A DNA stretch of 64,000 nucleotides from Sphingobium soli (lineage in GTDB: Bacteria; Pseudomonadota; Alphaproteobacteria; Sphingomonadales; Sphingomonadaceae): positions 62,001-126,000 of the forward strand of contig NZ_JAJGNP010000004.1 of the NCBI RefSeq assembly GCF_020782245.1. Reading direction: 5' to 3'. Numbering within the stretch: position 1 is the stretch's first letter; every line of letters begins with the position of its first letter. Below are positions 52,526-64,000 of the stretch, in pieces. Below the pieces are notes generated by a model. The model saw only the letters and a program-made list of their open reading frames with translations, was not told the DNA's origin and searched no databases. The position numbers were made by a program, and so were the translations under genes.

Positions 52526-53558
52526 CCGCCAGCAATCCGACCGACAAGGCGTAAAAATTCGAACAATTATAATCCAGGATCGCCCGGTAGTTGCTGGTCA
52601 ACAAATAGGCAGTCTTGCCGGGGCCATCGGGTTCCAGCAAGGTCGCCATCATCGTGTCGGCCGGCCAGCGCCCGCTTTCCGGCACCAGTCCGAGCCGCCG
52701 CCACTCACCCATGGTCATCCAGCGGCTGTGGCGGTTGAACACGCGGGGACAACGCGGCGGGTTGGTGCGCGCGGCGAGCGACCCGCGATTAAGCCCGGAT
52801 GGCACGGATACCGCGACACCCCATGGTTCGCCACGTCGCCAGCCGGACTGCACGAAATAGTTGGCGATCGATGCCAGGGCGTCGGCCTCGCTGGTCCAGA
52901 TGTCGGCCTTGCCGTCGCCGTCGCCATCCTTGGCCAGCCGCAGATAGACGCTGGGCAGGAATTGCGGATATCCGGTCGCCCCGGCCCAACTGCCCACCAG
53001 TCGGCTGCGCGGCACGCCATTGTCCAGCATTTTGAGCGTAGCGAGCAGTTCGGGTTCGAACAGCGTCCGCCTGCGCCCCTCCCAGGCCAGCGTCGCCAGC
53101 GACCGGATCAGATCAAAGTCGCCGGTGTAGGAGCCATAATTGGTCTCATGCCCGAAAATGGCGACCATGATTTCCTCGGGCACGCCCGTTTCCGCTTCGA
53201 TGCGCGCCAGCCGGGCGCGATTGGCCTGATAGGCGGTGCGGCCGCGGCTGATCCGCGCGGCATCGACATGCTTGACGCGATAGGGCTGAAAATTCGGGAT
53301 CGGCGCATAGGCGCCCCCACCCGGTTGGTTCTGATCGAGTTCAATGACGCGTGGGTTGGGCGTCAGGTCTGAAAAGACGCCGTTGAGCGTCGCGTCGCTG
53401 ATCCCCATTGCCCGCGCCTGCGGCCGCAGGCTTTCCAGATAGGAACGAAAGTCGCCACTGGTTTGCGCGACCGCGGGTACGGGCGTTGCAGCGCCGACCG
53501 AAGCGGTCGCAACCGCGACCCACAATGCCGAAAGAGTTGAGCGCAAAGAATCTCGCAT
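52509..53558 (-). CDS. mltB: Lytic murein transglycosylase MltB-like
   Basis: This enzyme of the SLT_2 family cleaves glycan strands. The 349-residue protein has a signal peptide (ALWVAVATASVGAATPVPAVA), the catalytic Glu region GVPEEIMVAIFGHETNYGSYTG, FLPSVYLRLAKDGDGDGKADIW and SIANYFVQSGWRRGEPWG. It starts the long minus-strand run, with rlpA and dacC next, so peptidoglycan hydrolases are grouped. Confidence 0.92.
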   Translation of the reverse strand: MRDSLRSTLSALWVAVATASVGAATPVPAVAQTSGDFRSYLESLRPQARAMGISDATLNGVFSDLTPNPRVIELDQNQPGGGAYAPIPNFQPYRVKHVDAARISRGRTAYQANRARLARIEAETGVPEEIMVAIFGHETNYGSYTGDFDLIRSLATLAWEGRRRTLFEPELLATLKMLDNGVPRSRLVGSWAGATGYPQFLPSVYLRLAKDGDGDGKADIWTSEADALASIANYFVQSGWRRGEPWGVAVSVPSGLNRGSLAARTNPPRCPRVFNRHSRWMTMGEWRRLGLVPESGRWPADTMMATLLEPDGPGKTAYLLTSNYRAILDYNCSNFYALSVGLLADAVKQ

Positions 53559-53689
53559 GTGGCTGTTGTTGCACAGGCCATGGCGGCCGCGAAACCCCCT
53601 ATCGAACCATCGCAGCCAGAAGACGATGAACCGAGCACCATGATTTTTACGCTTGGCAACCGCGCATTCCGCGCTAGGAAGCGCGCCAG

Positions 53690-53779
53690 GGACAGGTGGC
53701 CGAGTGGTTTAAGGCAGCGGTCTTGAAAACCGCCGTGGGTTCACGCCCACCGTGGGTTCGAATCCCACCCTGTCCGCCA
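53690..53779 (+). tRNA. tRNA-Ser (anticodon UGA)
   Basis: The 90-base gene reads GGACAGGTGGCCGAGTGG at the 5' end and CCTGTCCGCCA at the 3' end, with CCA encoded. The anticodon loop is GTCTTGAAAAC with TGA. A long variable arm (CCGTGGGTTCACGCCCACCG) marks a class II tRNA. The T arm is GGGTTCGAATCCC. The A+T-rich gene after it suggests an integration site. Confidence 0.97.
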
Positions 53780-53895
53780 TTTTCGCTTAGTATACTGGAG
53801 TTGACAACTGCTCCGGCGCTAATGAGGCTGGGTCGATTATTTTACGGCAAATGCCTATATCGAATTGGTTGATTTGACATTGGATTGGGACGGAA

Positions 53896-55041
53896 TTGAA
53901 AGTCATCCTGCATATCGGCGACGCTAAATGCGGTAGTAGTGCAATTCAGGCTAGCTTGAGTGTCGCCGCGAATGATCTTCTCGATCAAGGCATTCTCTAC
54001 CACGCGCCCAATCCGACGAACGGTCATTCATGCTACACGACCCTGTTTGCAGGAAAAACAAGAGGCGACAACGAGCAGCAGAAACGGTTAGCGCTTCAGA
54101 ACATGTCTGAAATCCGGGAAATTGTCGCCCGGAGGCAGCCTGAATATGTAATTTTTTCCGGCGAGACACTGTTCAACGTGGCACCTGATGCCATGATCGC
54201 GCAGTTGACGGAAGCCGTAGGTCAAAGGTTGAGCGAATTACACGTGTTGGCTTACCTACGCCATCCGGTCCCTCTTTATCTTTCCAATATCCAGCAGACA
54301 TTGAAGGCGAGTTCTCGATTTCTACCGCCTTCATCATATAGGCGCGACACTCCAGCCACCTTTGTCAGGTGGCGCGCGGAACCGCGATGCACGACAGTGA
54401 CGGCTAGACTTTTCGACAGATCAAACCTCGTGGATGGATCCGTCGTGCCTGATTTTGAGCATTATCTTCAAATGGTACCGAAAATCCCTGTGCCCAAACT
54501 TTCCGATGTACAGGAAAATAGCTCTCTTTCAACCGAGCAAACGATTTTGGTGCAGCGGTTTAGGCGAGATTTCATGCCAGATGATGATGGTCGGTTCATG
54601 CCTCGCTCAAATCAACTCATTCATTTTTTTGAAAAGTTGAATAATCTGGAAGGCCGGATCGGAACGCAAGCCGCGCTTCTTCCTGCGGTACAATCCTGTA
54701 TTATGCAGCGCAACGCCCCCTTTATTGCCAAATTGAATAGCTTATTTCCAGACCTGAAAATGACGAAGCAATATGGCAGTATGACGCAAAATTGGCAGCC
54801 ATTTTCCAAAAGCTGGACGGATGATGTTTCCAGTATATTGACCGAACCCGACTCCCGACAGATGGCCTTGTTGAAGTCGCTAATCCCTGAATATGACCAA
54901 CGACTAAGGAGCGGGGATATTTCCTCGGCTGTCGCAAATCTGATGTCACTGGTGAAATCACCGCGATCAATTTCAGTCTTTCATAACTTTCTGAAGTCAG
55001 GTGGATTCGAACGAGCTGCTGCTTCGGTAAAACAAATTTAA
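53896..55041 (+). CDS. Sulfotransferase-like orphan protein, A+T-rich
   Basis: The 381-residue protein starts with TTG (MKVILHIGDAKCGSSAIQASL). Its start resembles the PAPS-binding loop of sulfotransferases (HIGxxKxGSS), and LAYLRHPVPLYLSNIQQTL recalls the YxRxP phosphate-binding stretch. Beyond that no family is clear. A+T content and codon choice differ visibly from all neighbours. It lies alone after tRNA-Ser, so horizontal transfer is likely. A role in modifying a surface polymer is conceivable but not shown. Confidence 0.62.
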   Translation: MKVILHIGDAKCGSSAIQASLSVAANDLLDQGILYHAPNPTNGHSCYTTLFAGKTRGDNEQQKRLALQNMSEIREIVARRQPEYVIFSGETLFNVAPDAMIAQLTEAVGQRLSELHVLAYLRHPVPLYLSNIQQTLKASSRFLPPSSYRRDTPATFVRWRAEPRCTTVTARLFDRSNLVDGSVVPDFEHYLQMVPKIPVPKLSDVQENSSLSTEQTILVQRFRRDFMPDDDGRFMPRSNQLIHFFEKLNNLEGRIGTQAALLPAVQSCIMQRNAPFIAKLNSLFPDLKMTKQYGSMTQNWQPFSKSWTDDVSSILTEPDSRQMALLKSLIPEYDQRLRSGDISSAVANLMSLVKSPRSISVFHNFLKSGGFERAAASVKQI

Positions 55042-55199
55042 AAGCGACGTTCTTCGGGGTGTCAAATCTGAAGGGGACGATAAGTGCCACGCGCCTATGG
55101 GGTGAATGTCACTGATCGGTGTGGGCAAGTAAATGCCTGTTTATGGTCATAGACAGCAGATCGCAATATTGCCTTAAGGTTTCTCAGATCTCCAACCGG

Positions 55200-55556
55200 T
55201 CAAGCATAATGACCCGGCAAGATTTCCCGCAAGGTGAGCAACCGCGCGTCTGAGACTTCATTGTGCTCTTGGCAGACGATGGCCTGCGGATCGACTGCGT
55301 GACTCAAAAGCAGGCCGCACCGATCCGGGCCGTTCCAGATTACCGTGCCGCATACTTCCAGATAATCGGCGATCAATGTCACGCGCTCGCCTACCACTGG
55401 CAGCCACGCGCCGCTCACCAGCGCCCCATAAATGGAAATATTCCGGATCTGGACGGGCTGGCTCGTGCCCTCCCAATTGAGCGTAGCCGACACTTCGGTG
55501 GCAAAACGCTGCTCACGCCTCCGTTCTGCTCGGGCTCGACACACGGCCTGTTCCAT
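55200..55556 (-). CDS. PilZ-domain protein
   Basis: The 118-residue protein is a single PilZ-like domain. RREQRFATEVSATLNWEG holds the RxxxR-type start and VQIRNISIYGALVSG resembles the D/NxSxxG motif of c-di-GMP-binding PilZ proteins. Asp is replaced by Asn in the second motif (NISIYG), so binding of c-di-GMP is not certain. It stands alone between an orphan gene and secA. Confidence 0.8.
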   Translation of the reverse strand: MEQAVCRARAERRREQRFATEVSATLNWEGTSQPVQIRNISIYGALVSGAWLPVVGERVTLIADYLEVCGTVIWNGPDRCGLLLSHAVDPQAIVCQEHNEVSDARLLTLREILPGHYA

Positions 55557-55633
55557 ATTCTTCTCCCGGTTCGCCCCCCGGGATAGGCGCAGATTCGCTC
55601 TCGATCCTTTATGAACGCTTACGCCACGTGGTT

Positions 55634-55658
55634 AACGGCGCAGCAAATGTGCGCCGTT
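55634..55658 (-). terminator. Hairpin after secA
   Basis: A perfect 9-bp inverted repeat, AACGGCGCA and TGCGCCGTT with a 7-base loop, lies 10 bases beyond the secA stop on the minus strand. There is no T-run, so it is at best a weak or rho-assisted terminator. Confidence 0.5.
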
Positions 55659-55668
55659 GTGGAGAACA

Positions 55669-58404
<2,736 letters not shown>

Positions 58405-58528
58405 GAGCTCTCCCTGAGCGAAAAGACAAAAGGGCGCAACAAGCCACGCCGCAAACAATTGAGCGGCAAATAGGCATCGGCCGGGCGCGCGTCAATTCGG
58501 CGTGGGCCTACGGGATACTAAATGCCTG

Positions 58529-59590
58529 TCAGCCCTGCATGTTTCGACGCGCTTCAGCCTCGCGCAATACCTCTGCCCATCGCTGGGCGATCTGCGCCCG
58601 CCCATAGTGCGCGTTGAGGTGCGCCTGCCCGGCCGCCAGACGGTCCCGTTCGCCTGCCCAGTCAAGCGCATAGCGGGCAAGCCCCGCCTGCCAGTCGTCC
58701 AACACGATGAAATGCCGCAATTCCTCGTAGGATTCGATCGAATCCGCGATGACGCCGAGCCCTGCCATCATCGCCGTCGCCGGCCGGTTAATGGATTTGC
58801 CCGCGGTATAATCATTTTGCGGCACTGGGATGACGGCGACACGATGGCGGCGCAGGGCATGCGGGAAGCTTGCCAGCGCCCATGGGATATAATGATGCGG
58901 AATGCCCCAGTGCATCGATGCCCTACGGTATAGGGCAGGCTTGTTGCTGATGATCGTGAGTGTCACGGGATGCCGCGTCGCGAAGCGCTCAAGCTCCGCA
59001 ATCCGATCGTGCAATTGGCATAAACCCGCGATCCCGGGCATATTGTTGCCAAACCACACGCAATGCAGCGCATCGCCATGCCGGGCGAGAAAGTTGTCGA
59101 GCTGCCCGAGCCGCCACCTGTCGATTACCGCCAACCGCACCGCATGCCCGGACATGTCGTCCAGCATGTCCGGGACGATCCGCACGCGATCGCTGATTTC
59201 AGGGACCGACTGGATCAGTAGACGCCCCATCCGCTCTGTCGGAACCGTCACCAGGTCCGCGCAGCCCAACAGATGGTTGGTGCGCAGGCTATGGCGCGCG
59301 GATTTCTTGCAGCGATTATTGGCGAAACGATTGTCGCAAATGTCGAATACCAGGCTGGATCGCGCGGCAGCCGCTGCCTTCGCGACCTTCATCGCGCCTC
59401 GGCCGAAAGCTTTGGAAATGACGACGACGTCATAACCGATCGGTCGACGAAGCAGGGGATAGCGCGCGACGCCCAGACCTGCTTCGCGCAGCGCAGCCAG
59501 GGGCTCCAGAACCCGCAGCCTGATACTTGCCTTGCGCGGCGAAAAGCGCTTGGCATAAAAGGCGAAACGGCCCCCGCCGACATGCGTCAT
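58529..59590 (-). CDS. Glycosyltransferase-like protein
   Basis: The 353-residue product (from MTHVGGGRFAFYAKRF) has a GT-B-like layout: DVVVISKAFGRGAMKVAKA, DICDNRFANN, LVTVPTERMGRLL, VRIVPDMLDDM, and a C-terminal half with VIPVPQNDYTAGKSINRPATAMMAGL, resembling the nucleotide-sugar site of GT4 enzymes. No signal is seen. An earlier Met at 59707 would extend it by 39 residues. Substrate unknown; it is divergent from argJ. Confidence 0.65.
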   Translation of the reverse strand: MTHVGGGRFAFYAKRFSPRKASIRLRVLEPLAALREAGLGVARYPLLRRPIGYDVVVISKAFGRGAMKVAKAAAAARSSLVFDICDNRFANNRCKKSARHSLRTNHLLGCADLVTVPTERMGRLLIQSVPEISDRVRIVPDMLDDMSGHAVRLAVIDRWRLGQLDNFLARHGDALHCVWFGNNMPGIAGLCQLHDRIAELERFATRHPVTLTIISNKPALYRRASMHWGIPHHYIPWALASFPHALRRHRVAVIPVPQNDYTAGKSINRPATAMMAGLGVIADSIESYEELRHFIVLDDWQAGLARYALDWAGERDRLAAGQAHLNAHYGRAQIAQRWAEVLREAEARRNMQG

Positions 59591-59721
59591 ATCCAGTGCG
59601 ACCCTATCATCTATCAACTCGGACAAGCATGACGCCGCCGTTGACGCAAGTCCGCAGTCGCATCGCCATTTAGCGACGGCACGGGCTGGCTTTCGGTCGG
59701 TACGCATTCTATGGCGACGCC

Positions 59722-60945
59722 ATGGACAGATCGCCCCTCGCCCCAGCCACCTTTCCCTCCCTTCCAGCCATTGCCGGGGTCACGCTGCGCACCGCTCGTG
59801 CTGGCTACAAGGCATGGGAGCGCGCTGACCTGACCTATGTCGAACTGGAGGCAGGTACGGCGGTTGCCGGCGTGACGACTCAAAGCAAATGCCCCTCGCC
59901 GGAAGTCGAATGGTGCCGCGACGCCATCCCATTGGGGGCCGCGCGCGCGCTGGTGGTCAACGCCGGAAACGCCAACGCCTTTACCGGTAGCCGCGGCCGC
60001 GCAGCCGTGGAAGCGATCGCCGCCAAGGTCGCCAATCATCTGGATTGCCTGCCGTCGGACGTGTTCATTTCCTCGACGGGCGTCATCGGTGTCCCACTGC
60101 CCGTGGAAAAGGCAGAAGCCGGTCTTGAAGCCGCCTTCGCAGCAGCGCCGTGTGGCTGGGAGCAGGCCGCGATCACCATCGGAACCACGGATACCTATCC
60201 AAAGGGCGCGAACACCAGCGCAATGATCGGCGACAGGCGGGTGACTTTGGTCGGGATCATCAAGGGATCGGGCATGATCGCGCCGGACATGGCGACCATG
60301 CTGGGCTACATCTTCACCGACGCCGCCATCGAACCGGCGCTGTTGCAGCAAATGCTGACGGCCGCGAACACACGCACATTTTCCTGCATCACGGTCGACA
60401 GCGACACCTCGACCAGCGACACGGTGCTGGCCTTCGCCACAGGGAAGGCCGGCCACCCCCCGCTGCGTTCAATGGACGATCCGGGCGCGGATGCCTTTGC
60501 CGCGGCGCTGGCCGACCTCTGCCGACAATTGGCGCACCTTGTCGTGCGCGACGGCGAGGGCGCGACCAAACTTATCGAAATCCGCGTCGAAGGCGCCACC
60601 AGTGACGACAGCGCCCATCGCATCGGCCTGTCGATCGCCAACTCGCCCCTCGTCAAAACCGCGATTGCGGGCGAGGATGCCAATTGGGGGCGCGTGGTCG
60701 CCGCCATCGGCAAGGCCGGCGAACCCGCCGATCGGGACCGGCTTTCCATCCGCTTCGGCGCAACCCAGGTCGCCACCAACGGCTTGGCCGTCGAGGGCTA
60801 TGACGAAGCACCGGTCGCCGCGCATCTGAAAGGGCAGGAGATCGAAATCGGCGTCGATCTGGGGTTGGGCGAAGGCCGCGCGACCATCTGGACCTGCGAT
60901 CTGACGCACGGCTATATCTCCATCAACGCGGACTATCGCAGCTGA
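59722..60945 (+). CDS. argJ: Bifunctional ornithine acetyltransferase / N-acetylglutamate synthase
   Basis: ArgJ recycles the acetyl group in arginine synthesis. The 407-residue precursor self-cleaves before Thr in KGSGMIAPDMATMLGYIFTD, which is present. Other signatures are VNAGNANAFTG, VFISSTGVIGVPLP, and the C-terminal DLTHGYISINADYRS. It is followed by the phosphatase gene with a one-base overlap (TGATG). Confidence 0.97.
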   Translation: MDRSPLAPATFPSLPAIAGVTLRTARAGYKAWERADLTYVELEAGTAVAGVTTQSKCPSPEVEWCRDAIPLGAARALVVNAGNANAFTGSRGRAAVEAIAAKVANHLDCLPSDVFISSTGVIGVPLPVEKAEAGLEAAFAAAPCGWEQAAITIGTTDTYPKGANTSAMIGDRRVTLVGIIKGSGMIAPDMATMLGYIFTDAAIEPALLQQMLTAANTRTFSCITVDSDTSTSDTVLAFATGKAGHPPLRSMDDPGADAFAAALADLCRQLAHLVVRDGEGATKLIEIRVEGATSDDSAHRIGLSIANSPLVKTAIAGEDANWGRVVAAIGKAGEPADRDRLSIRFGATQVATNGLAVEGYDEAPVAAHLKGQEIEIGVDLGLGEGRATIWTCDLTHGYISINADYRS

Positions 60946-61742
60946 TGCTTTTGGATCTGCACGAACCCGTCGTCGCGCTGATGCGGCAAGTTGCCCGCGA
61001 CGTGGTCATGCCACGTTTCCGCAACTTGGCTGCCGATGAGATCGCCGAAAAGGCGGCGGATGATTTCGTCACCATCGCCGACAAGGAGAGCGAATTGCGG
61101 CTGTCCGAAGGATTGAGCGCGATCCTGCCGGAGGCTGGCATCATCGGTGAGGAAGCCTGCGCGACCGATCCCGCCATATTGGACCGCGCGGGCGAAGGCT
61201 TGAACTGGATCATCGATCCGATCGACGGCACCGGCAATTTCGCAGCTGGCAATCCGCCTTTCGGGATCATGGTTGCACTCGCCGACGCGGGCACGACGCT
61301 GGCGGGTTGGATTCTGGATCCCCTGACCGGTCGGCTATGCCACGCACTGCTGGGCGGCGGCAGTCATATTGACGGGCAAGCCGTTCGCGCGAAAGAAAGC
61401 GGCGGTGACCTGCCGATCGCAGCGCTCGCAGTCTATTTCATGACGGCTGAGGAGCGGGCGGACATTCAAAGACGCGCCGAGGGTGCCTTTGCCGTGGTGG
61501 ACATTCCCCGCTGCGCCGCCGAACAATATCCCCGGCTGGTGCTTGGCCAGAATGACGTCTCCGTTTTCGCGCGCACCCTGCCTTGGGATCATGCCGCCGG
61601 CACATTGTTCGTCAATGAAGCGGGCGGCTGCTGCCAGCGGCTGGACGGCACGCCCTATGTCGTAGGCGATCTGCGCCGCGGCCTGCTGGGTGCATCCTCC
61701 CCCCGCCTCTGGGATCAGGCGGCGCGCCAATTGTTCGGCTGA
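60945..61742 (+). CDS. Inositol-monophosphatase-family phosphatase
   Basis: The 265-residue protein has the metal-site motifs VTIADKESE, GEEACA and WIIDPIDGTGNFAAG, and LPWDHAAGTLFVNEAGG. Members act as inositol monophosphatase, histidinol phosphatase (HisN) or CysQ. Linkage to argJ favours an amino-acid role such as HisN, but this is inference. It ends before a strong terminator. Confidence 0.86.
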   Translation: MLLDLHEPVVALMRQVARDVVMPRFRNLAADEIAEKAADDFVTIADKESELRLSEGLSAILPEAGIIGEEACATDPAILDRAGEGLNWIIDPIDGTGNFAAGNPPFGIMVALADAGTTLAGWILDPLTGRLCHALLGGGSHIDGQAVRAKESGGDLPIAALAVYFMTAEERADIQRRAEGAFAVVDIPRCAAEQYPRLVLGQNDVSVFARTLPWDHAAGTLFVNEAGGCCQRLDGTPYVVGDLRRGLLGASSPRLWDQAARQLFG

Positions 61743-61830
61743 ATCACGACAGCAAATGCGACAGCTGCAACGGCTAGCCGAACAGTTGGCAGTCCGCGCG
61801 CAACTGTCGCACTCGCTGTCCACGCCCATG

Positions 61831-61869
61831 AAAAAAGCCGCGCCGTCAAAGCGTTGACGGCGCGGCTTT
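61831..61869. terminator. Bidirectional terminator between phosphatase gene and trxA
   Basis: A perfect 13-bp stem (GCCGCGCCGTCAA / TTGACGGCGCGGC, loop AGCG) is flanked by six A on the left and three T on the right. It can end the plus-strand argJ transcript and, from the other side, the minus-strand trxA transcript (six T). Confidence 0.93.
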
Positions 61870-61910
61870 CTACTCAGCCGACACGCGGCGGAGCGCCGCG
61901 TATCAGAGCA

Positions 61911-62231
61911 TCACAGGACGCTTTCGATCCAGCCCTTGAGCGCGCTCTTGGGGGCAGCGCCAACCTTGGTCGCGCTGACTTCGCCATTTTTGAACAGGAT
62001 CATGGTTGGAATCCCGCGCACGCCATATTTGCCCGGAGCATCGGGATTTTCATCGATATTGATCTTGGCGATGGTGACCTTGTCGCCCAGTTCCTCGGAG
62101 ATTTCCTCCAGGGCCGGGCCGATCATCTTACACGGGCCGCACCATTCCGCCCAGAAATCGACCAGCACCGGCTTGTCGGCGGCGATCACGTCCTGCTGGA
62201 AGCTGACATCGGTAACTGCCTTGGTGGCCAT
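61911..62231 (-). CDS. trxA: Thioredoxin
   Basis: The 106-residue thioredoxin has the active site [15 protein letters not shown] and the conserved cis-Pro region [18 protein letters not shown] precedes the start. It is read after addA, 29 bases downstream, the usual order in alphaproteobacteria. Confidence 0.98.
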   Translation of the reverse strand: MATKAVTDVSFQQDVIAADKPVLVDFWAEWCGPCKMIGPALEEISEELGDKVTIAKINIDENPDAPGKYGVRGIPTMILFKNGEVSATKVGAAPKSALKGWIESVL

Positions 62232-62260
62232 GGGTAAATCTCCTTTGCTTGGCGCAATAT

Positions 62261-64000
62261 CTAGGATGACGGAGCCGTCGGCTCAACGGGCGGGAGCGGC
62301 AAAATTCCCTGCGCGCCGACAAAGCCCGGCTTGTGCGCTGCCAGCAGCGCTGGCGGCAGGGTGATGAGCCGCGGAACGCTGGTGTAGAGCAATCCGGCCT
62401 CGATTTGGCGGCCGGGAAAGATCACGCCAAGCGCGGCGGCATAGGCCGCCATCTGGCGAAGGTGGGAGGTCGGCACGTCCGCCAGCGTCGATGGCGCGAC
62501 GCGCCCCGTCTTGAAATCGACGAACTGCACCCGATCCGCCCCGACGCACAGGCGGTCCACCGTACCGGCGATGACCGCCTCCCCCACCACCGCCGCAATC
62601 GGCGCTTCGGCGAGCGCGCCAGGGCCAAATAGATCAGCAAAGTCCGGCGCGTCGATCACCCGCAATGCCTGCTCGATCAACTGCTGGCGCTCATCTGCGT
62701 CGATGAGCCCCTGTTGCGCCAGCCAGCGGTCGGCGGCAGATGCACGCTGATTGGTGCCCAGGCCAGGCAGTCGTTCGAACAAGGCATGCAACAACCGGCC
62801 TTTCTCGGCCGCCGCGCGCATCGCGGGAGTAGGCGGAGGATAGGGAACATCATCCTCCACCTGAGCCGATGGCGCCAGCGGCCGCGGGGGCCTGGCTTCG
62901 GCGGGCGCGGCCTGCCGAAGCCAGGCCGGCATGTCGGTAGCCAGATCGGCAGGCACATCCTCGACAGCCGCGTCCTTGGAGGGCAATTGCTCCGCCCCGC
63001 GCCAGCGCCGGGCGGCGCCCCATAAGGGGTCAGCCTCCCACTGCGCGCCCAGCGAAACCATCGCCCCTTCGACAGCGGCAAACCAGCTTTCCGGCTTGAC
63101 CTCGCCTTTGGCGCGCGGCCCCAGCGATCCTGCAACGACGAGCTTTTCCTCCGCCCGGGTGAGCGCCACATAGAGAAGCCGCCAATGCTCCTCCCGCTCG
63201 ATTTGAGCCGCCTCCTCTGCCACATCCCCGATGGGCCCTTGCCGCTCCGCCTTGCGCGGCGGCAGGATGGGGAGGCCATTCCACTCCAGCATGTCGGCGC
63301 GATTGCCCGCATCGGGGTCCAGGCACGCATCGGCCAGGATGACGATCGGCGCTTGCAATCCCTTCGCGCCATGCACCGTCAGCAGCCGCAGCATATCCCC
63401 CTGCCCCGCCGCGTCGCGGACGATCTCCACCTCGCCCCGGTCGAACCAGTCGATGAAGCGCTGGAGCGAGGGATGATCGTCCTGTTCGAATGCAAGCGCT
63501 GCGTTGAGCAATTCCTCAATCGGGTCGGCGGCTTCCGCGCCGAGCCGTGCGATCAGCTTGCGCCGGCCATCCATCGGCCCCGACACAATCGCTTCCAGAT
63601 AGCGGTAGGGCGTCGAGAAGTCCGCCACCGCCAGCAGATTCCGCAAAGGCCCGAGCGCCTCATCGTCCAGCGTCTGGTTCAGATGCCGCCACAGCCCCGT
63701 TCGGCGCCCAACCAGCCGGTTCATCAACTCGTCCTGGGTCCAGCCGATCAAGGGGGATACAAGCAGGGACGCCAGGTTGAGTTCGTCCTCCGGCTGAACC
63801 GCGAACCGCAAGGCCGCCAGCAAGTCGCGCACCGCGAGCGGCGCGTTGAGGCGCAGCCGGTCAATACCCGCAACCGCCACCTGCTCCTCATAAAGCCGCG
63901 CGACGATCAGTCGTGCCAGTTCGCTCCGCCGACGCACCAGGATCATGATGTCGCCCGCCCGCACCGGACGGCCCCGGCTCTCCAGCATGACGCCGTTGTC
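62261..64000 (-). CDS. addA: Double-strand break repair helicase AddA (3' part)
   Basis: Only the C-terminal ~580 residues of this large helicase-nuclease are in the window; the frame runs open past base 64000. UvrD-type helicase motifs are visible ([39 protein letters not shown]). The RecB-like nuclease domain follows ([40 protein letters not shown], with the Asp and Asp-Phe-Lys metal/catalytic residues). addB is presumably further upstream. Confidence 0.94.
   Translation of the reverse strand, partial: DNGVMLESRGRPVRAGDIMILVRRRSELARLIVARLYEEQVAVAGIDRLRLNAPLAVRDLLAALRFAVQPEDELNLASLLVSPLIGWTQDELMNRLVGRRTGLWRHLNQTLDDEALGPLRNLLAVADFSTPYRYLEAIVSGPMDGRRKLIARLGAEAADPIEELLNAALAFEQDDHPSLQRFIDWFDRGEVEIVRDAAGQGDMLRLLTVHGAKGLQAPIVILADACLDPDAGNRADMLEWNGLPILPPRKAERQGPIGDVAEEAAQIEREEHWRLLYVALTRAEEKLVVAGSLGPRAKGEVKPESWFAAVEGAMVSLGAQWEADPLWGAARRWRGAEQLPSKDAAVEDVPADLATDMPAWLRQAAPAEARPPRPLAPSAQVEDDVPYPPPTPAMRAAAEKGRLLHALFERLPGLGTNQRASAADRWLAQQGLIDADERQQLIEQALRVIDAPDFADLFGPGALAEAPIAAVVGEAVIAGTVDRLCVGADRVQFVDFKTGRVAPSTLADVPTSHLRQMAAYAAALGVIFPGRQIEAGLLYTSVPRLITLPPALLAAHKPGFVGAQGILPLPPVEPTAPSS

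Noticed and set aside
53780-55200. Repeat of the tRNA-Ser 3' end marking the far side of an island
   Set aside because: I looked for a second copy of the tRNA 3' end after the A+T-rich gene and saw none.

Overview
The window looks like chromosomal DNA of an alphaproteobacterium of the Sphingomonadaceae (Sphingobium/Sphingomonas type). The evidence is high G+C, the order dusB-ntrB-ntrC-ntrY-ntrX-hfq-hflX, a double-length Hfq with two Sm domains, fused ispDF, addA next to trxA, and heavy use of TonB receptors. No rRNA, phage, transposase or CRISPR array was seen. Both ends cut genes: gspE at the left (5' end missing) and addA at the right (5' end missing).

Region 1 (1-8859, + strand) is a type II secretion operon: gspE-F-G-H-I-J-K-L-M-N and the prepilin peptidase gspO. 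Most genes are coupled by overlapping stop and start codons. gspC and gspD are not in the window. The oddest feature of the window is here: the prepilin leader of GspJ is expanded into six perfect or near-perfect 33-bp tandem units, each encoding another copy of the peptide that precedes the peptidase site.

Region 2 (8893-20068) is for cobalamin salvage and uptake. A cobalamin riboswitch precedes a minus-strand operon: btuB, a DUF1636 gene, cobT, the alpha-ribazole phosphatase gene, cobS, the threonine-phosphate decarboxylase gene, cbiB and cobU. btuC-btuD (minus) and btuF (plus) form the inner-membrane importer. cobO has its own cobalamin riboswitch. No corrin-ring genes are present, so this set suits cobinamide or cobalamin salvage with lower-ligand assembly. 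Region 3 (20187-23433) holds a DUF4198 periplasmic protein, a siderophore-type TonB receptor with a Fur-like palindrome upstream, and tRNA-Pro(UGG).

Region 4 (23577-32582) contains a small Asn/Ala-rich lipoprotein, an M28 peptidase, ettA with a candidate small RNA downstream, an 89-residue unknown, acyP, a NYN-domain protein, carbonic anhydrase, lipA-ratA, the CinA C-terminal amidase and ispDF. Region 5 (32701-43547) is the nitrogen-regulation and RNA-chaperone block: dusB, ntrB, ntrC, ntrY, ntrX, hfq, hflX, then a TPR-like secreted protein and mazG on the other strand.

Region 6 (43707-53558, minus) is a close-packed run read mltB, rlpA, dacC, tmk, holB, metG, tatD, an MBL-fold hydrolase, a retropepsin-like protease and an MHS-family transporter. 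Cell-wall enzymes come first and a replication/translation core follows. Region 7 (53690-64000) starts with tRNA-Ser(UGA), followed by a lone A+T-rich sulfotransferase-like gene that looks acquired. It continues with a PilZ protein, secA, a glycosyltransferase, argJ, an inositol-phosphatase-family gene, trxA and the 3' part of addA.

Functions come from motifs and gene order read by eye. No database search or folding program was run.
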